A stretch of DNA of 64,000 bases, taken from NCBI RefSeq assembly GCF_025833875.1, contig NZ_JAOYOD010000001.1, positions 2,480,001-2,544,000 on the forward strand, written 5' to 3'. Position numbers and translations under genes: made by a program. Positions 50,926-59,497 of the stretch are shown piece by piece. Within the stretch, counting starts at the first letter, position 1; each line of letters starts with the position of its first letter. Origin of the DNA: Reichenbachiella ulvae (lineage in GTDB: Bacteria; Bacteroidota; Bacteroidia; Cytophagales; Cyclobacteriaceae). The notes below the pieces were generated by a model that ran no database searches, was not told the DNA's origin, and worked only from the letters and a program-made list of their open reading frames with translations.

Positions 50926-52953
50926 TTATTTGAACCCAATATGATCAACATAATAAGTTCCAGTCCAACCTCTGTCTTGTAGAATGATTCTTCCCCATGA
51001 GGATAGCCCTCCCTGGATATCTGCGATGTTAAATTTGGCTTCAATCCACTCTCCCTCTTTCAGGATAATGGCACCATCGCCAGCCCAATTTTCATCAACG
51101 ACTAACCATAATTCTTTTCCATCAGAACCAGGTCCACCATAGATGAATATTGAGAAGGTTTCGTAAGAAGAAACATCAACTGTAGATCCTCCTATACTCC
51201 AGCCAGAGTAGCCACCTGTATGTTCAGATTTCCATGACACATCACCAGAAATTGCAAAATCTGTGCTCGCTGCATCATTTGTACTCCAACTCCAGTTTCC
51301 ATATCCTCCACCAATGGTTTCATCATAAAGTATAGATGAATAAGTAGATAAATCAACCATGTTAATCTCTGGAGATTCTGTCATATCCCCTTCATAGGTA
51401 GTAAAACTAATCTTACCTGGGCCAGGAGTAATTCCTGCGGGAACCATTACTTCTAAAGTAGTAGATGTTCTATCTCCAAACTCAGTTGCATACACTCCAC
51501 CTGGGAAAATAACATCCTGAGTCAAGTTCAATTTACTACCAGTAAGGGTAACCATTTTACCTACAACAGCCAATGATGGCACTCCACCAATTTCAGGTAC
51601 ATTGGGGAGAATTAATTCCTGACTAGACTCTATTCTATCTCCGTTGGCAGCTATCAGAGTAACTGGCCCAGTTAGTGCCGCTGATGGCACAGTCACAGTG
51701 AACTGTGCCTCTGATGGAGACACAACCTCTACCATCGTTCCGCCTGAGAATTCCACGTACGTGATCAAATCCAGATTAGTACCCGTTACCAGCATATCAT
51801 CCCCTCTCTTAGCTGTATCATCAATAGTAGATATAGTAGGAGCCACCATAGCCAAAGATGATGAAGTTACAGTCTTGTTAGACAAAGTCTGGAAAGTTAC
51901 ATCTCCACTTTGAGCTTCCATCGGCACCTGAACAGTTATTGAAGTAGCTGTACCACCTCCAAGTACAGTACCAGCTACATCGCCACCAAATACTACTCCA
52001 CTAATCAAATCTAAGTCTTCACCTGTAACAGTCAGCTCATTTCCAGGCTTCACCGGGTTAGGAGCTACCGAAGAAACTGTAGGCAATAACATGGTAATGC
52101 TACTATTTGATTCTACAGTTAAACCTGAAGCGACTACCATATTCAATACCCCATCCTGACCTGCTGCAGGAACGGTCACCACAATTGAGGTCTGTGATAC
52201 ACTAACAAAATTCTCACTTGAAACGCTCTCACCACCAGGGAACAACAAATCAGTAACCAAATCCAAATTAGTTCCTGTTATGGTCAAATCATTCTGTGCC
52301 TTTACTGTAGCAGGAGCAAGCTCCGTCGTAGCAGGTAAACTCACCTGAACCTCTGTCTCAGTTTTGAACTCATTTGGAATTTCTTCCATGTCATACAGCA
52401 ACAGAACACCCGTTTGAGCATCCGCTGGTACTCTAACCTTCAAAACCTCTCTGCTTTGTTCTTCAAATTCAGTAACTGATTTGTTAGTAGCAAAGATCAC
52501 TTCCTCAATCAAGTTGAGATAAGTACCTTTAATTGTAATCACAGCCCCTGGTCTCACAGCAGATTCTGGATAAGAAGTGATGGTTATTGGCTCCAAAATA
52601 CTCAAGGAAGTTTTGGTTACTATTGGATCATCCTGATTCTTTACTTCCAGAGCGACTTTACCTTCAACGGCCTCATCAGGTACGGTGATTACAATTCGCT
52701 TAGCCGACAGACTATCAAAATCTGCAGCTTCAATCACTATATTGTCTGGTAGAACTATTCTTTCTACATCCATCAAATTTTCTCCGATGAAATGAAGCTT
52801 ATCTCCACGCAGTACTGATGGACCAAAACTAAATAAGGCCACTTCATCACTCGTCTTTTCGCTATCCTTTTCTTCACATGCACTCCATAGCGCTACTAGC
52901 ACTACCAGCATCAATGCAAAGGCGTATTTTAAATTAATATTTTTAAAATTCAT
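50926..52953 (-). CDS. TIG-repeat surface glycan-binding lipoprotein
   Basis: A 675-residue lipoprotein (VALWSACEEK). About six IPT/TIG beta-sandwich repeats (roughly 35-510) form a long spacer. A C-terminal carbohydrate-binding domain (about 520-675) is rich in exposed Trp (GGGYGNWSWSTN, RGWTGTYYVDHIGF). It would extend from the cell surface and bind mannan. It is the last gene of the susCD operon; the paralogous binding protein is immediately upstream. Confidence 0.85.
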   Translation of the reverse strand: MNFKNINLKYAFALMLVVLVALWSACEEKDSEKTSDEVALFSFGPSVLRGDKLHFIGENLMDVERIVLPDNIVIEAADFDSLSAKRIVITVPDEAVEGKVALEVKNQDDPIVTKTSLSILEPITITSYPESAVRPGAVITIKGTYLNLIEEVIFATNKSVTEFEEQSREVLKVRVPADAQTGVLLLYDMEEIPNEFKTETEVQVSLPATTELAPATVKAQNDLTITGTNLDLVTDLLFPGGESVSSENFVSVSQTSIVVTVPAAGQDGVLNMVVASGLTVESNSSITMLLPTVSSVAPNPVKPGNELTVTGEDLDLISGVVFGGDVAGTVLGGGTATSITVQVPMEAQSGDVTFQTLSNKTVTSSSLAMVAPTISTIDDTAKRGDDMLVTGTNLDLITYVEFSGGTMVEVVSPSEAQFTVTVPSAALTGPVTLIAANGDRIESSQELILPNVPEIGGVPSLAVVGKMVTLTGSKLNLTQDVIFPGGVYATEFGDRTSTTLEVMVPAGITPGPGKISFTTYEGDMTESPEINMVDLSTYSSILYDETIGGGYGNWSWSTNDAASTDFAISGDVSWKSEHTGGYSGWSIGGSTVDVSSYETFSIFIYGGPGSDGKELWLVVDENWAGDGAIILKEGEWIEAKFNIADIQGGLSSWGRIILQDRGWTGTYYVDHIGFK

Positions 52954-52977
52954 TGTATTTCGATTTAATGAAACGAA

Positions 52978-54135
52978 TTAGTTTGGAACTACTCGAAAGT
53001 TGTCCATTCCTATGTTGTAAATGGCAGGACTTCCTCCATGAAAATAAATGTACATGCCATATCCACCTGAGTTATAGGAGAAATTGTCATTTGACTCATA
53101 CACATCCTTCCAAGGAATACTAATGGTTTGCCATTCTCCTCCAGTATCTACATTTGATTCCCAAGGATAGAAGAAGTCATTCCTGGCAGCACCAAAAGCA
53201 CCTCCATCAGCATTTCCCAGATATAATCTCATCACAGCACCTTCAAACGTTTCTTGTGTGTTTATTTCGAACTTCAGAACATAATTAGAAGGATTATCCA
53301 ATGCATCCACTGGGATGTTTCTGGTTTCCAAATTAGTGTCGCTTTCTTGCGGACCACCGTAGATCTCCATATAAGGGTATGGACCTTGTGCCCCTCTGTT
53401 AATTCGGATAAAGTCGCCAGAAATATTTGGTATATCTCCATCAGTCGAAACTACAAAATCAGTTCCTCTCCACATACCATTAAATGAACCATCAAAACTT
53501 GCAATGATATTCCTGTCATCTTTAAAAATGACATCTGAAGTAGAAGACCCAAAATTAGAAGTTATCGTCACAGGTCCGACTTGTGCTCCAGCAGGAACCC
53601 TGACCTGTAATTCAGTGTCCTCTACTGACACTATCTCGGCTTCAAATCCTCCTTCAAAAGTAACCATCAAAGGCTCATAGAAATAATCACCATACAATAC
53701 AGCAATTTCACCTTCATTCACGTATTCACTCTTGAACCTTTCGACATATGGCTCTCCTATATCCACAGTAAAGTCATATTGAAGAGAATCTCCATTGGAA
53801 AACACCAGCGTCATCAAATTATTTATGTTCGATGGAATCCTACTTGGAACGCGAGTAATTACTGAAGAATTTGTGATAAAAGAAGGGTTCAAAGTTGCCT
53901 CACGGTCATTGAACCAGAGTTCACGAACATTACCCAGGTTATCTCCTTTAATGACCACCATTTGGCCTTGGCCGGCAGCAACCACCAATGAATCTGCTGA
54001 TTCTGGATTGGTAACCCTAATGTAACTTACGCTTGGTGCTCCTCCTGTTTCCTCCTCGGTACAGCCAGATAGCACAGCACTCCCAATGGCTATAGCCATA
54101 AGAAGGTTTAATGTATATCTTAATTTTAATTTCAT
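52978..54135 (-). CDS. SGBP-B-like glycan-binding lipoprotein (TIG domains)
   Basis: A 385-residue lipoprotein (AVLSGCTEEE). Two IPT/TIG domains (about 35-205) precede a C-terminal xyloglucan/mannan-binding-type domain (about 210-385) ending YNIGMDNFRVVPN. The order SusC-SusD-SGBP is standard for Bacteroidota glycan loci. Ligand presumed to be mannan from context. Confidence 0.85.
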   Translation of the reverse strand: MKLKLRYTLNLLMAIAIGSAVLSGCTEEETGGAPSVSYIRVTNPESADSLVVAAGQGQMVVIKGDNLGNVRELWFNDREATLNPSFITNSSVITRVPSRIPSNINNLMTLVFSNGDSLQYDFTVDIGEPYVERFKSEYVNEGEIAVLYGDYFYEPLMVTFEGGFEAEIVSVEDTELQVRVPAGAQVGPVTITSNFGSSTSDVIFKDDRNIIASFDGSFNGMWRGTDFVVSTDGDIPNISGDFIRINRGAQGPYPYMEIYGGPQESDTNLETRNIPVDALDNPSNYVLKFEINTQETFEGAVMRLYLGNADGGAFGAARNDFFYPWESNVDTGGEWQTISIPWKDVYESNDNFSYNSGGYGMYIYFHGGSPAIYNIGMDNFRVVPN

Positions 54136-54188
54136 AAGATTAATATTTTAAATAATCAATTAAGTTGTTAGTAAACAACTCGAGTTTA

Positions 54189-55904
54189 TCATTCACTTCC
54201 ACCCTCAAATTCGTAAGGAATAGGATCCAATCCCAGACTTGGCGCCTGACTAGCTTCAGAAGCAGGTATGGGTAAAAGAAAATTCCCTGAATTAGCAGAG
54301 GGGTAGCTGAACTCTGACCATGAAGTTTGTTCAAATGTCCATGCAGTTGGATCAGGCCACTGATTTGGTTTCACTACAAATAAGCCACGATATTGATTAT
54401 TAATGATATTATATGCTTCATTTGGGTTGTAATAATGCAAACGCACCAAATCATACCATGCCATACTCTCCATAGCAAACTCCTTAATTCTCTCTTCAAA
54501 AATCATTTGCCAGGTAAGCTCTGCTGTTGGATTAGTTTGAGGGGGGAATTCGCCCAAACCTGCTCTTTTATGAACTGCATTGAAATATTCCAATGCTTTA
54601 GCATCAGCGGTGGAAGCATTATTTCCTAATGCAGCCTCTGCATAAATCAAATACATCTCTGCAAGTCGCATCATGTAAGTATTATTCGGGTAGCGCTGAC
54701 GATCCGCATTACCGTCTGCTTTTCCTACTACATATTTTTTAATACTAGCATAACTAAAGTCTACATCTCCCGGATCTTCAAAAACCAAATCTTGTTCAGT
54801 TGACACTCCGTTTTCATCGGTCACGGTCTGTACAATTTCAGGATAAGTAAACCCTGGCAACATAAAAGTAGCCTTTAACCTTTCGTCGTTGGAAAAGCCC
54901 GGAGTAGCTCCATTATCTCTAATCAAGCCGTCATACAAACTTAACATCCACCAAGAGGCACTTAAGTCTCCTCCCCATCCATCTCCGTTGGCAGCAATCG
55001 AATTACTATAAGTAATTTGTGAAACCATCGTGTTTGATGCATCATACCCATTTGGTGCTAATGAAAAAACCCACTGTAATTCGAATAAGGATTCATTATT
55101 ATTATCATACGGATATAGGAACAAATCCTCATATTTTGACATTAGCGATTTTCCACTCATGGTAATGACACTATCTGCATAAGCCATTGCATCATCTAGA
55201 TGTGATTGATCCCTGTTACCTGGAGTCGCACCCAAGCCAGCCAATGTCAAATGAGTTCTAGCTAACATACCCAATGCAGACCATTTGGTCAATCTACCAG
55301 GTGCTAAGGATTCAACTGAAAGATGAGCTGCTGCAAATTCAAAATCCTTCTGTATAAACTCCCAAACACTTTCAACTGTATTTCTTCTCAGTTGAGGATT
55401 ATCCAAATGATCCAAATTATTCTCAATAATTGGCACAGCACCATAATTCATTACCAGATGCATATAAGCTACCGCTCTCATGAATCGAGCTTCTGCTATA
55501 GCATGCTGCTTAACATTCTCAGAAACCTCGGCTCCAGCAAAAGCATTGATGTTGTTAATAGCCAAATTGGATTGGCCTATTGTAACAAAGAAAGACCTAT
55601 ATGCTTGTTCGTTAGAGGCCGATACCGGTGTAATATTAAAGGTGACGGCATCTCTATTGCCCCAAGCTCGATATACACTTCCCCCACGAATATCACCTAA
55701 CTGAAAGTTAGACTGATCTACATAAGTTTTCCAAGCTGCATTATATAAGACAGCAGTACCTGCAAGTACCTGCTCATCTGAATTGTAAAAGTTAGCATCT
55801 ACCAAAGTATCCTTTGGTGGTCTATCCAAAAAGTCTTCGGTACATCCTACTGATAACCCTAATAGGGACAGCAGAATGATGAATATTATATTATTATTTT
55901 TCAT
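54189..55904 (-). CDS. susD: SusD-like outer-membrane lipoprotein
   Basis: A 571-residue lipoprotein (LSVGCTEDFLDRPPKDTLVDANFY, the classical SusD start). TPR-like helices follow (AEARFMRAVAYMHLVMNYGAVP) and the C-terminal motif is EMYLIYAEAAL...FNAVHKRAGL. It caps the SusC channel and binds oligosaccharides. It lies about 20 bases after susC. Confidence 0.95.
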   Translation of the reverse strand: MKNNNIIFIILLSLLGLSVGCTEDFLDRPPKDTLVDANFYNSDEQVLAGTAVLYNAAWKTYVDQSNFQLGDIRGGSVYRAWGNRDAVTFNITPVSASNEQAYRSFFVTIGQSNLAINNINAFAGAEVSENVKQHAIAEARFMRAVAYMHLVMNYGAVPIIENNLDHLDNPQLRRNTVESVWEFIQKDFEFAAAHLSVESLAPGRLTKWSALGMLARTHLTLAGLGATPGNRDQSHLDDAMAYADSVITMSGKSLMSKYEDLFLYPYDNNNESLFELQWVFSLAPNGYDASNTMVSQITYSNSIAANGDGWGGDLSASWWMLSLYDGLIRDNGATPGFSNDERLKATFMLPGFTYPEIVQTVTDENGVSTEQDLVFEDPGDVDFSYASIKKYVVGKADGNADRQRYPNNTYMMRLAEMYLIYAEAALGNNASTADAKALEYFNAVHKRAGLGEFPPQTNPTAELTWQMIFEERIKEFAMESMAWYDLVRLHYYNPNEAYNIINNQYRGLFVVKPNQWPDPTAWTFEQTSWSEFSYPSANSGNFLLPIPASEASQAPSLGLDPIPYEFEGGSE

Positions 55905-55924
55905 TTTGTTCGTTTTTTGAGTGA

Positions 55925-58900
55925 TTAAAAATCAATTCCAACGCTAAATGAGTAAACTGGAGTAAGTGGGTAACGACCATAGTCTACTCCCACAAATCCT
56001 CCTGCTACTTGTGCATTAGGACCTACATAAGAACCAACTTCTGGATCATAGCCACTATAATTGGTGAATGTGTATACATTTTGTGCACTTGCAGTAATAG
56101 TTACCCCTCTCACCACATTTTGTCTATCTAAAATGGAACTTGGCAAACGATAACTTAATGAAACATTCTTCACTCTGAGGTAAGACCCATCTTCTACGTA
56201 CTTATCCGTCAATCGATCATAATTTCCATTATTGGTTGCAGTCGACATTCTCGAAACAGTCGTACCTGGATTTTCCAAGTATGGATTACCAGTTTCATCT
56301 GTTCCAACTTTTGCATAATCAAATGCCTCTAAAAACATGTTTCTACCTAGATTGATGTTATTTGGGTTTGCGTTTTCATATCTCATGTAATTATAGATTT
56401 CATTTCCATAACTACCCTGAAGTAGAATACTTAACTCAAACCCTTTATATGAAAATGTATTCGTAATACCACCGTAAAGTTTAGGCCATGGATTACCAAT
56501 GAATGTCATATCCTTTTCATCAATGATTCCATCGCCAGAATCCAATATCCCATCTCCATCAGTATCTTCAGTGATTTGATCCTTATATTTCACATCACCT
56601 ACCCAAATACTATTTTCACCAACTGGATACTCATTCCCTTCGTTATCAACGGGCAAAGCGCTATCTTCTATTTCCTCAATAGACTCAAAAATCCCTTCCT
56701 CTTCAAACCCAAAGAACTGCCAAGGAGCCATACCAACAACAGAGCGCTGTGCAAAATTGTTTAAGAACCAGCTTTCACCTTCTCTTGTAATGTGTTCAGC
56801 ACCTGAAGCCAAGCTTGTAATTTCAGTTTTAAACTGGGACACATTGATATTAGTTGTCCATTTGAATGAGCCGTTATCTACATTAATTGTATTTAGGGAA
56901 GCTCCCCAACCTTTGTTGCCTAGAGAACCAATATTCACTGTTGGGGCAGTTACGGCCGCATTACCGTCAGTCCCCATATACCACGGAAGTTCTGTTTGAA
57001 GAATTAAATTATCAGTGCTCTTGATGTAGTAATCTGCATCAATTTGAATTCGACTGTCAAATAAACCTAAAGTAATACCATAGTTATCAGTTTGGGTTTG
57101 TTCCCATTGGTAATCCGGATTAGGGTAATTGGCAGGATAAAAAGCAGTACCTAAGTCAGTAGGCAAGGCTTGAGACATCCTTGCATAAATTGGACCACTT
57201 CCTCCCTGATTACCAGTTAAACCTATTTCGTACCTAAATCTCAAATCACTTATGAATCCAACATTGAAAAAGTTCTCTTCAGACAACCTCCATGCAGCAG
57301 AAACTGAAGGGAAATACCCCCATTTATTTTCCTTAGCAAAGTTGGATGACCCATCTGCTCTAAAAGCAGCAGTTATAATATACCTATCTCCAAAATTGTA
57401 ATTCAAACGTCCTAAATAGGACTCCATTGCCCAATCACCTTGACCACCACCATTAGAAGCCGTTTCTGGGTCACCCGCATTCAAATCTAGTACCTCGTTA
57501 GTAGAGAATCCTTTTCTCTGAGCAAACAAGCGCTCCCATTGAGACTCCTGCGCCTCGTGCGTTACCATTACATCCAATCTATGATTTCCAAACTCCTTGA
57601 TATATTGAAGGGTTTGATTCCAATTCCAATAAGAACTAAAATTCTGAGTCTTGTCCAGTTGTGCTTCATTGTTCTCTTGATAACCGAACTTATATGTAGG
57701 CAAGTAGTAGGTTGAACTAGAAAATCCAATATCGGTATTAAAACTTGTTCTAAACTCGAGCCCATCCACAATTTTAAACCCTGCGTTCAACCCTCCTAAC
57801 AGACGTCTTTGCATCCGCTCATTCGTTATGATTTCTGCTAACCCGATAGGGTTAGGTGGGGCAAATTGTTCTGCACTGCTGTTCTGAATGTTGCCTCCTC
57901 CATAGGTGCCATCAATATTTTTTACAGGGATATAAGGAGCCAATCTAATAGCGTCCGTAATCAACTGAGATTGAGTTGAAGAAATTTCCTCATCTGTTTG
58001 AGAAATATTAATATTTGCCCCTACCTTGAACCATTCTCTAGGCTTGTTGTCAATATTCAAACGAAGCGAATTTCTCTTAAATCCAGAACCTAATGCTACA
58101 CCTTCTTGATCAAAATGCTCTCCAGATAAGTAATAAGTTGTTTTTTCACCTCCACCACTTAAACTTAATTGATGTTTTTGCATGGCTGCAGCTTTGAACA
58201 ACTCATGTTGCCAATCTGTACCATCCCCTAGCAATGTTGGGTCCAAAAAATCCTCTCTTACGTCACCACCAACAATATTTTTATACTCGTTCTCCATTTG
58301 AGCATATTGTCTCATATCCAACACTTCCAATTTTTGCGGGGCTGTTTGAAGACTATAGGTATAACCATACGAAATCTTTACTTCACCAACTTTCCCTCTT
58401 TTGGTTGTGATCATAACCACACCATTCGTACCTCTCGATCCGTAGATAGCAATAGCCGATGGCCCTTGAAGGATCTCTATGCTCGCCACATCCGAAGGGT
58501 TTAAAGAAGAAAGTGGATTGGTTCCTGCTGCACTATTATCAACTGTCACTTGAACTCCATCAATCACGTAAAGTGGCTCGTTGCTACCGCCAATCGTATT
58601 GAGACCTCGGATATTTACAGAAATACCTCCACCTGGTGCACCAGTATTTTGAGTTACATAAACTCCTGCAGATCTACCTGCAATCGCCTGATCGATGGTA
58701 GTATTGATTGTTTTACCAATATCTTCTGAGGAAATTGAAGTTTGAGCAGAAGTAAGATCGGCTTTTCTCATTTCACCATAACCTACTACTACGACTTCTT
58801 CCAGCTCTTCAGCATTGATGTCCATACTCACATCAATAGTGGATCTTCCCGAAATAGAAATTTCCTTGCTTTTATACCCCAAGAAAGAATATACTAATAC

Positions 58901-59158
58901 TGCGTCCTCATCTACTTTGATTGAATAGTTACCACTGATATCGGTAACCGTACCTTTGGTTGTACCTTTTTGTACAACAGTCACACCAGGCAAATCATCG
59001 CCGGTGTCTCCAGCAGTTACTTTACCAGTAACTGTCACCTCCTGCGCAAGTGCGGGATAGGACCCCACCAATGCCATGCAGAAAATAATCAACACGAATG
59101 CGGGCTTTTTCATGCCACTAACCACCCATGCTTTACGTCGTTCGTAAACGTCTTTCAT
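55925..59158 (-). CDS. susC: SusC-like TonB-dependent oligosaccharide transporter
   Basis: About 1077 residues from the chosen ATG at 59158 (another ATG lies at 59164, and the signal peptide proper begins MKKPAFVLIIFCM further in). A carboxypeptidase-like domain (VTGKVTAGDTGDDLPGV) is followed by the plug (GRSAGVYVTQNTGAPGG, PLYVIDGVQV, RGTNGVVMITTKRG) and the barrel ending VYSFSVGIDF. It imports mannan oligosaccharides with SusD. It is divergent from the GH2 gene and heads the operon to 50926. Confidence 0.95.
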   Translation of the reverse strand: MKDVYERRKAWVVSGMKKPAFVLIIFCMALVGSYPALAQEVTVTGKVTAGDTGDDLPGVTVVQKGTTKGTVTDISGNYSIKVDEDAVLVYSFLGYKSKEISISGRSTIDVSMDINAEELEEVVVVGYGEMRKADLTSAQTSISSEDIGKTINTTIDQAIAGRSAGVYVTQNTGAPGGGISVNIRGLNTIGGSNEPLYVIDGVQVTVDNSAAGTNPLSSLNPSDVASIEILQGPSAIAIYGSRGTNGVVMITTKRGKVGEVKISYGYTYSLQTAPQKLEVLDMRQYAQMENEYKNIVGGDVREDFLDPTLLGDGTDWQHELFKAAAMQKHQLSLSGGGEKTTYYLSGEHFDQEGVALGSGFKRNSLRLNIDNKPREWFKVGANINISQTDEEISSTQSQLITDAIRLAPYIPVKNIDGTYGGGNIQNSSAEQFAPPNPIGLAEIITNERMQRRLLGGLNAGFKIVDGLEFRTSFNTDIGFSSSTYYLPTYKFGYQENNEAQLDKTQNFSSYWNWNQTLQYIKEFGNHRLDVMVTHEAQESQWERLFAQRKGFSTNEVLDLNAGDPETASNGGGQGDWAMESYLGRLNYNFGDRYIITAAFRADGSSNFAKENKWGYFPSVSAAWRLSEENFFNVGFISDLRFRYEIGLTGNQGGSGPIYARMSQALPTDLGTAFYPANYPNPDYQWEQTQTDNYGITLGLFDSRIQIDADYYIKSTDNLILQTELPWYMGTDGNAAVTAPTVNIGSLGNKGWGASLNTINVDNGSFKWTTNINVSQFKTEITSLASGAEHITREGESWFLNNFAQRSVVGMAPWQFFGFEEEGIFESIEEIEDSALPVDNEGNEYPVGENSIWVGDVKYKDQITEDTDGDGILDSGDGIIDEKDMTFIGNPWPKLYGGITNTFSYKGFELSILLQGSYGNEIYNYMRYENANPNNINLGRNMFLEAFDYAKVGTDETGNPYLENPGTTVSRMSTATNNGNYDRLTDKYVEDGSYLRVKNVSLSYRLPSSILDRQNVVRGVTITASAQNVYTFTNYSGYDPEVGSYVGPNAQVAGGFVGVDYGRYPLTPVYSFSVGIDF

Positions 59159-59445
59159 AAACATGCTTTTTTTAGTAAAAAAAATAGTAATTCTAATGTC
59201 TAGATGATCATAGACCATCTATTCATCGAAGGCCTGCTTCAATGACCAACGATACTTCAATATTAGAAATAAGCAACTTTTAGTAGGGTGGAGATATGTG
59301 TATTTTTAGATTAATAAATGTAACAGCGCAACCGATTGAAAAGCGCAACAAATTGCGTGCATTTTGTCTATGATGGCTGTGCAAAATCCCTCTCACACAA
59401 ATGTTGCACATTATATTACATTTGATGCACTGCAAGAACAAAAAC

Positions 59446-59469
59446 ACCTCTAGAATTAAATATAGAGGT
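59446..59469. promoter_or_regulatory. Dyad in the susC/GH2 divergent region
   Basis: ACCTCTA (59446-59452) and TAGAGGT (59463-59469) form a 7-bp inverted repeat ten bases apart, and TAGAGG recurs at 59487. The site is 29 bases before the GH2 start. It may bind the hybrid regulator. The remaining 59219-59445 shows no other feature. Confidence 0.3.
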
Positions 59470-59497
59470 ATTTTACTACTAATTAATAGAGGCGATT